In this document: positions 35,378-43,991 of the stretch, one piece after another | How the letters are laid out: every line of letters starts with the position of its first letter | How positions within the stretch are numbered: position 1 is the stretch's first letter | NCBI RefSeq assembly: GCF_900091585.1 | Contig: NZ_FMHT01000003.1 | Span: 806,001 to 870,000 of the forward strand | Length of the DNA: 64,000 nt | Source: Micromonospora nigra | Lineage (GTDB): Bacteria > Actinomycetota > Actinomycetes > Mycobacteriales > Micromonosporaceae | Reading direction: 5' to 3' | Position numbers and translations under genes: made by a program | Notes under the pieces: generated by a model | What the model was told of the DNA's origin: nothing | The model's input: the letters and a program-made list of their open reading frames with translations, nothing else | Databases searched by the model: none

Positions 35378-35449
35378 CTTCCCCACGCGGCCGCCCGACG
35401 AGGCGGCCGCCGGTCTCTTCCGGTTCCCCGGGCCGCCCCACCGGCGGCC
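35340..35449 (+). promoter_or_regulatory. tryptophan transcription attenuator
   Basis: GGTGGCC (35340-35346, overlapping the Trp codons) can pair with GGCCACC (35359-35365). GCGGCCGCC (35387-35395) pairs with GGCGGCCGC (35402-35410), a perfect 9-bp stem with a 6-nt loop followed by CGGTCTCTTCC. A further stem joins GGCCGCC (35431-35437) to GGCGGCC (35443-35449). Complementary GGC/GCC tracts let segments swap partners, as required for ribosome-stalling control. The exact terminator and antiterminator need structure prediction. Confidence 0.7.
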
Positions 35450-35469
35450 TCCGGCACCGAGGAGACCCG

Positions 35470-37383
35470 ATGACCCACCTGAGCGCCCTTATCGCCGCCG
35501 CCGTCACCGGCGCGGACCCCGGACCGTTCGCCCTGGTCCGCCGCGAGGGCGCCGACCACCTGGACCTGTTCACCGGTCCCGTGACCACCGTCGGTCGGCT
35601 CGCCGACATCCCGCTGCCCGGGGGCGGGTCCGGCCCCCGCACGCTGGCGCTGGTGCCCTACCGGCAGGTCGCCGAGCGCGGCTTCGCCTGTGTGGACGAC
35701 GGCGTGCCGCTGGAGTGCCTGCGTGTCGAGCGGCACGAACGGGTGAAGTTCGCCGATGCGCTGGCCGCGCTGCCCGACACGCCCGTGCGGGCCGTCGAGG
35801 CCGCCTTCGACGTCGACGACGACAGCTACGCCGCCACGGTCGGCCGGGTGCTCACCGAGGAGATCGGCCGGGGCGAGGGCGCGAACTTCGTGATCCACCG
35901 CACCCTGCACGCCGCCGTGCAGGGCCCGCCGCTGCTGGCGGCGCTGGCCGCGGTGCGCTCGCTGCTGCTGCGCGAGCGGGGCGCGTACTGGACGTTCGTG
36001 GTGCACACGGGCCCGCGGACGCTGGTCGGGGCCAGCCCGGAGCGGCACGTCAGCGTCGACGACGGGCTGGTCATGATGAACCCGATCAGCGGCACCTTCC
36101 GCCACGGCGACGCCGGCGCCGACCCGGATCGGCTGCTGCGCTTCCTCGCCGACCCGAAGGAGGTCGAGGAGCTGTACATGGTGCTCGACGAGGAGCTGAA
36201 GATGATGGCGGGCGTCGCCGAACGCGGCGGGCAGGTCGTCGGGCCGTACCTCAAGGAGATGTCGCACCTGACCCACACCGAGTACCTGTTGGCCGGGCGC
36301 GGCACCAGGGACGTGCGGGAGGTGCTGCGCGAGACGATGTTCGCGCCCACGGTGACCGGCAGCCCGATGGAGAACGCCTGCCGGGTGATCGCCCGGCACG
36401 AGCACACCGGCCGCCGCTACTACGCGGGGGTGCTGGCGCTGCTGGGCCACGACGACGCCGGCCGGCAGACCCTGGACGCGCCCATCCTGATCCGCACCGC
36501 CGAGATCTCCCCCGACGGGCGGTTGCGGGTGCCGGTCGGCGCGACGCTGGTGCGCCACTCCACCGCCGCCGGGGAGGTCGCCGAGACCCACGCCAAGGCC
36601 GCCGGGGTGCTCGCCGCGCTGGGTCTGGGCCCGCAGGCCGCCGCGCCCGCCGCCGGGTCCGCGTCGCGCCTGGCCGACGATCCTCGGGTACGCGCCGCGC
36701 TGGCCGCCCGCAACGCGCCCCTGGCCCGGTTCTGGCTGGACCAGCGCGACCCGGACGCGACGGCGCTGCCGGGGCTGGACGGGCGGCGGGCACTGATCGT
36801 GGACGGCGAGGACACCTTCACCGGCATGCTGGCCCATCAGCTCGGTGCCCTGGGCCTCGCGGTGACCGTACGGCCGTGGCACGTGGCCGGGCCGGTCGAC
36901 GGGTACGACCTGGTGGTCGTCGGTCCGGGGCCGGGCGATCCGGGCGGGGACGAGCCGAAGATGGTGGCGCTGCGCAAGCTGTTGGCCCGGCTGCTGGCCG
37001 ACGGCCGTCCCACCCTGGCGGTGTGCCTGGGCCACCAGCTGCTCGCCGGGCTGCTCGGCCTGCCGCTGCACCGCCGCGACGCGCCCTACCAGGGGCTCCA
37101 GCGGGAGGTCGAGGTGTTCGGCCGGCCCCGCCGCGTCGGGTTCTACTCCACCTTCACGGCCCGCGCGGACGCCGACCGGCGCGGCAGCGCGTACGGCGAG
37201 GTGGAGCTGGCCCGCGACGCGACCGACGGCGCGGTACACGCGCTGCGTGGGCGCGGCTTCGCCGGTGTGCAGTTCCACCCCGAGTCGGTGCTCAGCCCGG
37301 ACGGGCTGGACGTGCTGGCCGACCTGGTGACCGGGCTGCTGCCGGCGGCGGCCGGCGAACTGTCCGCGACGGGCCGCGCATAG
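35470..37383 (+). CDS. fused anthranilate synthase, PhzE/TrpEG type
   Basis: 637 aa. Residues 1-430 are the chorismate-binding synthase: ALVPYRQVAERGFACVDDG, EIGRGEGANFVIHRT, YWTFVVHTGPRTLVGASPE, NPISGTFRHGD, PYLKEMSHLTHTEYLLAGR, APTVTGSPMENACRVI. Residues about 445-637 are a class I glutamine amidotransferase with AVCLGHQLLAG (nucleophile Cys) and FHPESVLSPDG (His/Glu). Length and wording match PhzE, which makes aminodeoxyisochorismate, more closely than standard TrpE. No other phenazine gene is near, and the Trp attenuator points to anthranilate for tryptophan or a secondary metabolite. ATG 35470 follows GAGGAGACCCG. Confidence 0.88.
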   Translation: MTHLSALIAAAVTGADPGPFALVRREGADHLDLFTGPVTTVGRLADIPLPGGGSGPRTLALVPYRQVAERGFACVDDGVPLECLRVERHERVKFADALAALPDTPVRAVEAAFDVDDDSYAATVGRVLTEEIGRGEGANFVIHRTLHAAVQGPPLLAALAAVRSLLLRERGAYWTFVVHTGPRTLVGASPERHVSVDDGLVMMNPISGTFRHGDAGADPDRLLRFLADPKEVEELYMVLDEELKMMAGVAERGGQVVGPYLKEMSHLTHTEYLLAGRGTRDVREVLRETMFAPTVTGSPMENACRVIARHEHTGRRYYAGVLALLGHDDAGRQTLDAPILIRTAEISPDGRLRVPVGATLVRHSTAAGEVAETHAKAAGVLAALGLGPQAAAPAAGSASRLADDPRVRAALAARNAPLARFWLDQRDPDATALPGLDGRRALIVDGEDTFTGMLAHQLGALGLAVTVRPWHVAGPVDGYDLVVVGPGPGDPGGDEPKMVALRKLLARLLADGRPTLAVCLGHQLLAGLLGLPLHRRDAPYQGLQREVEVFGRPRRVGFYSTFTARADADRRGSAYGEVELARDATDGAVHALRGRGFAGVQFHPESVLSPDGLDVLADLVTGLLPAAAGELSATGRA

Positions 37384-37412
37384 TCGCGACGATCGGGGGT
37401 AGCGCAGCCGGT

Positions 37413-37459
37413 GACCGGCGGTCCGGACGGGTCGAGAGCCCCCGCCCGGGCCGCCGGTC
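37413..37459. terminator. terminator between convergent genes
   Basis: GACCGGCGG (37413-37421) pairs with CCGCCGGTC (37451-37459), and the inner CCGGACGGG/CCCGCCCGG segments continue the stem with one mismatch. It lies between the anthranilate synthase and wrbA stops. Confidence 0.6.
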
Positions 37460-37468
37460 GCCGCACGG

Positions 37469-38086
37469 TCAGCGCGCCATGCCCTGGGTGAGGGCACGGC
37501 CGATCTGCACCGCCCGCTTGACGGTCAGCGCCGTGGCGGCCAGCGCCTTGTGGTCCGGGGGGATCTCCCCGTTGTTGCTGGTGTGCGACGCGCCGTACGG
37601 GTTGCCGGCGACGAACTGGCTCGGGTCGGTGTAACCGGGGGTGACCACGATGCCACCCCAGTGGTAGAAGACCGTGAACAGCGACAGCAGCGTCGACTCC
37701 TGCCCGCCGTGCTCGGTGGCGGTGGAGGTGAACCCCGCGTACACCTTGTTCGCCAGCGCGCCGTTGGCCCACAGCGGACCGGTGGTGTCGATGAACTGCT
37801 TGAGCTGGGCGGCGATCATTCCGTACCGGGTCGGCGAGCCGAAGACGACGACGTCGGCCCAGGACAGGTCGTCCGGCTCGGCCTCCATGACGTCCTGTGT
37901 CTCCAGGCGGTGGGCCTGCCAGCCGCTGTTGGAACGGATCGCCTCGTCGGGCGCCAGTTCCCGGACCTTGCGCAGCCGCACCTCGGCGCCCGCCTCGCCG
38001 GCGGCCTCGCAGGCCGCCTGGGCCATCTGGTACGTGATGCCGGTCGCGCTGTAGTAGATCACCGCGACCTTGATCGGGTCAGCCAT
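37469..38086 (-). CDS. wrbA: WrbA-type NAD(P)H:quinone oxidoreductase
   Basis: 205 aa. WrbA proteins are FMN-binding flavodoxin-fold enzymes that reduce quinones by two electrons and protect against oxidative stress. VAVIYYSATGITYQMAQA is the FMN phosphate loop; FGSPTRYGMIAAQLKQFIDTTG and SHTSNNGEIPPDHK are family signatures. ATG 38086 has GGAGG upstream with about 10-nt spacing. Single gene. Confidence 0.95.
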   Translation of the reverse strand: MADPIKVAVIYYSATGITYQMAQAACEAAGEAGAEVRLRKVRELAPDEAIRSNSGWQAHRLETQDVMEAEPDDLSWADVVVFGSPTRYGMIAAQLKQFIDTTGPLWANGALANKVYAGFTSTATEHGGQESTLLSLFTVFYHWGGIVVTPGYTDPSQFVAGNPYGASHTSNNGEIPPDHKALAATALTVKRAVQIGRALTQGMAR

Positions 38087-38359
38087 CGGATGTGGTCCTC
38101 CTCGTCTGGGTCAGCTCCGGCGACTACCCGATAGTTGTCGCGGCAAACACCGCCGCTGCCGGCCCGGCCTGATCGACGGGCCGGCGACTCAAGTTTTCTG
38201 CAAGTTCGGTCGCGGGTCCGTGCCGGCGGCCCCGGACCGGGAGATCCTGGTGCCACCGCCGCCGACGGCAGCCGCCGGCATCGGTGGCCTGAACGGGGGA
38301 TCGCGCTCCGCCGGCAACGACGCTGGCGCAGCGCGATCAGGGGAGCCGCTCGCCCGCAC

Positions 38360-38752
38360 TCACCGGTCGCGGGCGTCCCGCAGGTCGTCGACCCGTTCCT
38401 GGAGGCGGTCCACGGCGTCCTCGTTGTTGACGAAGGTGGTCATCCCGGCGGCCAGGGCCAGGCCGAGCAGCACGGCCAGGGCGCTGAGCACGAGGCCACC
38501 GATCGCCACCAGCCGACCGGTGACACCCGGCCGGCCGGCCATCCTGAAGCCGAGGATGCCCAGGATCACCCCGATGATGCCGAGCACCAGCCCGATCCAG
38601 GCCAGGATCGCGGTCAGCACGCTGAGCAGGCCGGCCACCCCGAAGACCAGCGCGAACGCGGCGGCGGCGCTGGTCTTGGCACGCGTCGGCGTCGACGGGA
38701 CGGGACGGGCCGGTGTGCCGGCTCCCGGGACCGGTTCGTGGGATGCGGCCAT
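38360..38752 (-). CDS. small DUF4190-like membrane protein
   Basis: 130 aa. After a polar 25-residue N-terminus come two or three hydrophobic helices (AAFALVFGVAGLLSVLTAILAW, GLVLGIIGVILGILGFRMAG, LVLSALAVLLGLALAAGM), then a short charged tail (RLQERVDDLRDARD). The GIIGVILGILG element is typical of DUF4190 proteins. ATG 38752 follows CGGAGGACC. Function unknown. Confidence 0.75.
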   Translation of the reverse strand: MAASHEPVPGAGTPARPVPSTPTRAKTSAAAAFALVFGVAGLLSVLTAILAWIGLVLGIIGVILGILGFRMAGRPGVTGRLVAIGGLVLSALAVLLGLALAAGMTTFVNNEDAVDRLQERVDDLRDARDR

Positions 38753-38913
38753 CTCGGTCCTCCGTGCGGGCGTGGGTGGGTGGGTGCTCCGGTTGCCGCC
38801 GCTTCCCCACCCGCGCCGTGTTCATGCCTGCCCGGGTCGTCGGTGGCGACTTCCGGCCGGGTTGTCGGTGGCAGCTCCTAGGCTGGCCCCACCCGCCCCG
38901 GCAAGGAGGCCAG

Positions 38914-40029
38914 ATGCCCGTCGCCCTCACCGCAGCCGAGGCACTCGCGCTGCGGATGACCAGCCTGCTGCTGCGCCCGCACCCGGTTGCCCCACCCGAC
39001 ACCGTGGCCGGCGTGGTGGAGTGGTTCGGCGCGATGCAGTCGCAGGACGCGGCGAGCGGCGAGTGGTCGCTGGGCGTGCGCCTGCCGGGGCGCACCCGTG
39101 CCGACGTGCAGGTCGCGCTGGAGCGGCGTGAGGCGCTGCGCACCTGGCCGATGCGGGGCACCATCCACCTCGTGCCGCCCCGCGACGCCCGGTGGATGGT
39201 GGAGCTGACCGGGGTGCGGGCGCTGGCGGGTGCCGCCCGTCGCCGCGAGTTCCTCGGCTTGTCGGAGGTGGACGCCGACCGGGCGGTCGACGTGCTCGGC
39301 ACCGCCCTGGCCGGCGGTGGCCGGCTCACCCGGGCGCAGTGCGTGGCGGCGCTGGTCGCCGCCGGCATCGACGGCGCCGGTCAGCGTGCGTACCACCTGT
39401 TGTGGTACGCGAGTCAGACCGGCGTGACCTGCCTGGCCCCGAACGTCGGCACGGAGCAGACGTTCGTCCTGCTCGACGAGTGGGCCCCCGACCAGCGCCA
39501 CCCCGAGCGCGACGAGGCCCTGGCCACGCTGGCGGTGCGCTACTTCCGCAGCCACGGCCCCACCACCCGGCAGGACTTCGCCGGCTGGACGGGCCTGACG
39601 GCGGCCGACGCGAAGCGGGCCGTCGCCGCCGCGGGGGCCGCCCTGGCGGCCGTCGAGATCGACGGCGTCGAGGGGTGGCTCGACCCGGCCCTGCTGGACG
39701 CGCCCCGCCAGCCCGTCGACGAGGTGTGGACGCTGCCCGGGTTCGACGAGTACCTCCTCGGCTTCAAGGACCGCGCGCTCATGCTCGACCCGGCACACAA
39801 GCAGGCCATCATTCCCGGCGGCAACGGCGTCTTCCAGGCCACCGTGGTCCGCGCCGGGCGGGTGGTCGGCACGTGGAGACGCACCCTCGCCAAGACCCGG
39901 GTGACGGTGGCCGTGCACCCGCTGGTCGACCTCGACGCGGCCACCCGCACCCGGGTCGAGCAGGCCGTGGCCCGGTACGCCGACTTCGTCGGCCTGCCGC
40001 CCCGACTCCAGTGGCATCCGCAGCGCTGA
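38914..40029 (+). CDS. winged-helix DNA-binding protein, AlkZ/YcaQ-like (HTH_42)
   Basis: 371 aa. The protein matches the HTH_42 winged-helix family that includes AlkZ-type DNA glycosylases, which unhook interstrand crosslinks or remove bulky alkylated bases. AMQSQDAASGEWSLGVRL near residue 42 contains a QxQ motif like the catalytic one of AlkZ; TWPMRGTIHLVP and PGFDEYLLGFKDR are further family features. ATG 38914 follows AAGGAGG. Whether it is a glycosylase or only a relative is not certain. Confidence 0.8.
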   Translation: MPVALTAAEALALRMTSLLLRPHPVAPPDTVAGVVEWFGAMQSQDAASGEWSLGVRLPGRTRADVQVALERREALRTWPMRGTIHLVPPRDARWMVELTGVRALAGAARRREFLGLSEVDADRAVDVLGTALAGGGRLTRAQCVAALVAAGIDGAGQRAYHLLWYASQTGVTCLAPNVGTEQTFVLLDEWAPDQRHPERDEALATLAVRYFRSHGPTTRQDFAGWTGLTAADAKRAVAAAGAALAAVEIDGVEGWLDPALLDAPRQPVDEVWTLPGFDEYLLGFKDRALMLDPAHKQAIIPGGNGVFQATVVRAGRVVGTWRRTLAKTRVTVAVHPLVDLDAATRTRVEQAVARYADFVGLPPRLQWHPQR

Positions 40030-40052
40030 ACCTCCGGCGACGCGGGTCCACG

Positions 40053-40101
40053 GACGCCCGCCGGGCGTCACCGACCGGTTCACAGACGCCCGCCGGGCGT
40101 C
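40053..40101. repeat. pair of identical 17-bp palindromic hairpins
   Basis: GACGCCCGCCGGGCGTC occurs at 40053-40069 and again at 40085-40101, 15 bp apart. Each copy is a 7-bp stem with a 3-nt loop. They lie between two plus-strand genes and may terminate the first one or be a duplicated regulatory element. Confidence 0.8.
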
Positions 40102-40153
40102 GCGACCCGCGTCGCGGCGAGCGAACCGGCGGACGTCCGCCTACGCTCGACCG

Positions 40154-40732
40154 ATGGACGTCACCTTCTTCTTCGACCCGTCCTGCCCCTGGTCCTGGCG
40201 CACCTCACGCTGGCTGGTCGCCGTGGCCGACGCCCGCGGCCTGCGCATCGAGTGGCGGGCGTTCAGCCTGTGCATCCTCTCCGGCGGCGACTTCCCGCCC
40301 GAGTACGCGGAGGGCCTGGCCGGCTCCGAGCGGGCCCTGCGGCTGGTGGAGGCGCTGCGTGCCGAGGGTCGGCACGACGACGCCGGCCACTTCTACACCA
40401 GCCTGGGCGCGAGCACCCACGACGAGGGCAACCCGCTGTCGCCGAAGCTGGTCGACACGGCCGTGGAGGCGGCCGGCCTGGTCGACGCGGCGGCGGCGCT
40501 CGACGATCCCCGCTGGGACGAGGCGGTACGCGAGTCGCACGCCCTGGCGTACGCCTCGGCCGGGCCGGACATCGGCTCGCCCGTGCTGATGGTGCCCGGT
40601 GTCGACCGGGGCGTGCACGGGCCGATCCTCACCGAGGTGCCCGACACCGACGACGCCCTGACCCTCTGGGACAGCCTCCTCCCCCTGCTCCGGCTGGGCA
40701 CCTTCCACGAGCTCAAGCGGGGCCGCCACTGA
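40154..40732 (+). CDS. DsbA-fold thioredoxin-like protein with CPWS site
   Basis: 192 aa. FFFDPSCPWSWRTSRWL at the N-terminus is the DsbA-family active site, and IGSPVLMVPGVDRGVHGP contains the cis-Pro loop. The family resembles the mycothiol-dependent nitroreductase Rv2466c, which has CPWC; here the second Cys is Ser, so only one active-site thiol remains. ATG 40154 is preceded by a TACGCT-like -10 box close by rather than a ribosome site, so a leaderless transcript is possible. Confidence 0.85.
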   Translation: MDVTFFFDPSCPWSWRTSRWLVAVADARGLRIEWRAFSLCILSGGDFPPEYAEGLAGSERALRLVEALRAEGRHDDAGHFYTSLGASTHDEGNPLSPKLVDTAVEAAGLVDAAAALDDPRWDEAVRESHALAYASAGPDIGSPVLMVPGVDRGVHGPILTEVPDTDDALTLWDSLLPLLRLGTFHELKRGRH

Positions 40733-40985
40733 CCCTCGAACGACGGTCGCCGCGCCGGGCGCGCGGGCGCCGGGTCCGCCCCGCGTCCCATCCAGTGAGC
40801 GGCGGAGCTACCCACGCGGGGCCAGGTGGACTAGCGTTTCCCTAACTCCGCAGCCAGCGCGTACGCCGCCGCCGTCGATACGCCTCCGGCCGACCCCAGC
40901 CCGCCCGATCGGTTGGTTCTCGCGGGAACATTCCTTCGCCGGTTCACCGCTTGGGCAGGATCGTCCCCAACGAGGAGGTGTCGTC

Positions 40986-41420
40986 GTGGTGCAGGACACC
41001 CGCGCTCTCGCCCTGATGTTCGAGGTGAGCGGCCTGCCACCGGTCAAGACCGAGGCGTTGTCCATCTTCGCTGCCGGGCATCGGCAGGCGACAAGGGTCC
41101 GCGCCCTGCTCCAGGCGGCCTGCACCGCGGCCCAGCGCACCGGGTGGACGCCGCTGGGCGGGCCGGTCGAGGTCGACCTGACCCTGCGCTGCCCGCCGGG
41201 GCACCGCACCTCCGACGCCAGCACCCTGCTCGGCGGGGTGTGTGCGGTGTTGCAGGACAAGAAGCGGGTGGCCACCATCGGGCTGGCCCACCTCGGGGTC
41301 CTGGTCGACGTCGCCCTCTACGAGGACGACCGGCAGATCCGCCGGTTGTCCTACCGCGAGGAGCCGGCGGAGGAGTACTCGTACCAGGTGCGGGTCGCCG
41401 CCGTACCGAACGTGGTTTGA
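40986..41420 (+). CDS. conserved protein with RusA-like fold features
   Basis: 144 aa from GTG 40986 (GTG 40989 is also in frame), behind GAGGAGG. VEVDLTLRCPPGH, then SDASTLLGGVCAVLQDK and LYEDDRQIRRLSYREEP, resemble the order in RusA-type Holliday-junction resolvases: beta strand, D..N-like helix with xALQ, then DDxxI. If so, Asp residues at the SDAS and EDD positions would be the metal ligands. The similarity is from pattern only. The next gene is 47 bp downstream and may be co-transcribed. Confidence 0.6.
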   Translation: MVQDTRALALMFEVSGLPPVKTEALSIFAAGHRQATRVRALLQAACTAAQRTGWTPLGGPVEVDLTLRCPPGHRTSDASTLLGGVCAVLQDKKRVATIGLAHLGVLVDVALYEDDRQIRRLSYREEPAEEYSYQVRVAAVPNVV

Positions 41421-41467
41421 CCGACGGCCGCGGCCGGGTATCGCGGACGCCGACGAAGGGAGCGCCG

Positions 41468-41737
41468 ATGTCGGAGCCACACGTCACGCTGGACCCTCGT
41501 GATCCGGTGCAGGAGAAGCTGCGCGGACCGCTGGAGGACCAGTTGACCTCGGCGTTGCAGGCCGCCGCCGACCGGGTGCGGGCCAGCTACGCGGACGAGC
41601 CGGTGGAGCAGGTGTGCCAGCGGCTGCTCGACGAGACCCGCTCCGGCCTGCACCCGGACATCGCCGCCGGTTTCCGGCCCGACATGGACGAGTTCTGCCG
41701 GGTGGCGGTTGCCATCGTGCGCGGCGAGGTTTCCTGA
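41468..41737 (+). CDS. small conserved hypothetical protein
   Basis: 89 aa, predicted all-alpha and acidic (DPVQEKLRGPLEDQLTSALQ, DEPVEQVCQRLLDETRSGLH). ATG 41468 follows AAGGGAG. It has no recognised domain. A strong terminator lies 78 bp downstream. Confidence 0.7.
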   Translation: MSEPHVTLDPRDPVQEKLRGPLEDQLTSALQAAADRVRASYADEPVEQVCQRLLDETRSGLHPDIAAGFRPDMDEFCRVAVAIVRGEVS

Positions 41738-42211
41738 GCCCGGCGGCACCCCGGCCGCTGCCGGTCGGGCTCGGTGCAGGTGGGTCACCGGTGGTCGGGT
41801 TCTGTCCGCGGGCACGAGTCAGGACCGGGTCCGCAACTTCCCGGTCCTGACTCCTTGCCGTCCGGGGTCGCAGCGGGCATCACCCGACGAACCGCGGGCG
41901 TGGCGCGGTGGCCACGCCGGCTCGACTCGACCCGGGGGCCCGCCCGCACTCAGCTCCACGGTGCCCGACCACCGGACACGCGCCTCCAGCCCACCCCGAG
42001 GGGCCTCGGGCGCTGACCCAGGCTAGGCGCTTTCCCGCAGGCCGGACAAGGGATGTGGCCGTCCGCGAACGGTGATTGACGTCAAGGTCAAAAAGCGGCA
42101 CGTCCGCGTAACACAGCCATGGCCGGGTGCGCTGTTCGACAACGACCGAGGGTCAGGAGAAGCCGGTGAGAACCGGGCTCGGGGAGCCGGTGAGTCGCGG
42201 CGGGCGGCGGG
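41738..42211. other. intergenic region with strong terminator at 41816-41853
   Basis: GAGTCAGGACCGGG (41816-41829) pairs perfectly with CCCGGTCCTGACTC (41840-41853) around a 10-nt loop. The remainder to 42211, next to the 3' end of the HAD gene, shows no gene; a less GC-rich patch at 42070-42100 contains TTGACG but no matching -10. Confidence 0.7.
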
Positions 42212-42922
42212 TCAGAAGTGCCGCAGCAGGTCCGGGAACGCGGCCAGGTGCAGGATCCCGGGGTCGGTGGGATCCAGCTCGTCGTGCTCCAGCACCCAGG
42301 TGTTGTCGTTGGGGATGAACACGGCGTTCATCCCGGCCGCCCGGGCGGGCAGAATGTCCGAGCGCGGCGAGTTGCCGATCATCCAGCCGGCGGCGGGGGC
42401 GAACCCGTACTCCCGGCTCAGCCACCGGTACGTCCCGACGTCCTTCTCCGGCACGATGTGCGCCGCACGGAAGTGGTGCAGCAGCCCGCAGGCGTCGAGC
42501 TTGCGCTGCTGCTCCTCCGCATCGCCCTTGGTGAGCAGCAACAGCTCGTGCCGGTCCGCCAACTCGTCGAGGGCGTCCGCCACGCCGGGCATCAGTTCCA
42601 CCTGGTGCTCCACCAGTGCGGTGGCGAGCCGGCCGATCTCACGACGCTCCGCGTCAGTGGCGGGCCGACGACGCAACCGTTCCAGGCACTCACCGAGGCT
42701 GCGCAGGAAGACCTTGCTGCCGTAGCCGTGCGCGACCGCGTTGGCCCGCTCGATGTCGTCGAGCACCGCCCGGATCTCCGCCCGGTCGAGGGTGGGGTGG
42801 GCGAGCCACTCCAGGAAGTCGTCGATCACCCGCTCGAAGACAAGGTTGTTCTCCCACAGCGTGTCGTCGGCGTCGAACACGAGCACCCGCCCCGGCTCGA
42901 TCGCCAGCCCCTCGTCTGCCAC
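42212..42922 (-). CDS. HAD-superfamily hydrolase
   Basis: 236 aa from GTG 42922. Motif I VFDADDTLWENN holds the nucleophile Asp; motif II is LLLLTKGD; motif IV MIGNSPRSDILPARAAG provides the acidic end. Such enzymes remove phosphate from small metabolites. TACAGT ends about 6 nt before the GTG, so a leaderless mRNA is possible. It lies 87 bp after the TetR gene on the same strand. Confidence 0.9.
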   Translation of the reverse strand: MADEGLAIEPGRVLVFDADDTLWENNLVFERVIDDFLEWLAHPTLDRAEIRAVLDDIERANAVAHGYGSKVFLRSLGECLERLRRRPATDAERREIGRLATALVEHQVELMPGVADALDELADRHELLLLTKGDAEEQQRKLDACGLLHHFRAAHIVPEKDVGTYRWLSREYGFAPAAGWMIGNSPRSDILPARAAGMNAVFIPNDNTWVLEHDELDPTDPGILHLAAFPDLLRHF

Positions 42923-43009
42923 CCGGCGACTGTAGGGGACGGCCCGGCAGCCCGACGAGTGATTATGGGCTGCTTTCCCCGCCGCCACGGGCGCAGCCGC
43001 CCGGCCGCC

Positions 43010-43606
43010 TCACGGCGGGCCGAACAGTCGCTCCCCGAGCATCCGTTCCCGCTGCTCCTGCGCCTCCGGGCGCAGCCGTCCGCCGCGGGTCAGCATCACC
43101 AGCCCGTGCAGCAGGCTCCAGCCCAGCTCGGCCAGGGTGTCGGCGTCCCGCCCGGCGCACAGGGGGGCCAGGGCCGCCCGCAGTTCGTCGGAGGTGGCCG
43201 CGATCGTCTCGGGGACCCGCTCCGCGCCAAGGGTCAGGTCGGGAGTGTGGGCGAACATGGCGTCGTACACCTCGGGGTTGGCGTACGCGAAGTCGAGGTA
43301 TGCCGCCATCACCGCGGACCAGGCCCGGTGCTCCCCGTCGGCGGCCGACCGGGCGGCCACCAGTGCGGCGGCCAGATCGGCGAAGCCGCCCACCGCGACC
43401 GCCGCGACCACCGCCTCCCGGTCGGCGAACCGCCGGTAGAGGGCACCGAGGTCGACCTCGGCGTGCTCGGCAAGCCGTCGGGCGGTCACCGCCGCCCAGC
43501 CCTCGGTCTCGGCCAACTGCCGGGCGGTGGCGACGACCGCGTCCCCGTCCCACCCGGCGGCCGGTTCGTCTGCTCCGGACACGCATCCGACGCTAGTTCG
43601 GTTCAC
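43010..43606 (-). CDS. TetR-family transcriptional regulator
   Basis: 198 aa from GTG 43606; GTG 43582 is an alternative start. The helix-turn-helix is VTARRLAEHAEVDLGALYRRFADREAVVAA, the typical TetR DNA-binding segment, and the C-terminal part is helical. Target unknown; it may control itself or the HAD gene downstream. Confidence 0.88.
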   Translation of the reverse strand: MNRTSVGCVSGADEPAAGWDGDAVVATARQLAETEGWAAVTARRLAEHAEVDLGALYRRFADREAVVAAVAVGGFADLAAALVAARSAADGEHRAWSAVMAAYLDFAYANPEVYDAMFAHTPDLTLGAERVPETIAATSDELRAALAPLCAGRDADTLAELGWSLLHGLVMLTRGGRLRPEAQEQRERMLGERLFGPP

Positions 43607-43739
43607 TGAGGGTGATGCCTACGCGACGGATTGCCGACTGAGCGATGGTCGCCCGGCGGAGGTGGTGTACGACCTGCCCACGATGAGCGTCTGGTGACTG
43701 GCCGAGGAGGCCGTGTCCACGCTCGGCCAGGCTGCGCGT

Positions 43740-43991
43740 CTACGGCGCGGTGTCACGTGCGGAGCTGAACTCGTCGTGGATGGGGATGCGGTCCGGTGGG
43801 GACGCGCCGGTCTTGCGGGGATCGGGGCCGATCGGTGTGAGTTCCGCATGGCCACCCTTGGCGCCTCGGCGTCGCCGCATCACGGCGGCGCCGGCCGCTC
43901 CTGCGACGGCCACCGCTGCCGTCAAGGGCCACATCGCGTGGCGGCGCGCCCGGGGCAGCCACCGCTTCTTCGGAACTTTCCTCGCTCTCAT
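43740..43991 (-). CDS. small basic single-TM protein
   Basis: 83 aa. A very basic start (MRARKVPKKRWLPRARRHAM) is followed by one hydrophobic helix (WPLTAAVAVAGAAGAAVM), RRRRGAKGG, and an acidic C-terminus. GGAGG lies only one base from ATG 43991, closer than usual. It is downstream of the DUF3618 operon on the same strand (159 bp gap) and may belong to it. Function unknown. Confidence 0.55.
   Translation of the reverse strand: MRARKVPKKRWLPRARRHAMWPLTAAVAVAGAAGAAVMRRRRGAKGGHAELTPIGPDPRKTGASPPDRIPIHDEFSSARDTAP

Noticed and set aside
35470..37383. Start of a phenazine biosynthetic cluster
   Set aside because: No phzA/B, phzD, phzF or phzG neighbours; the flanking genes are a sugar kinase and wrbA.
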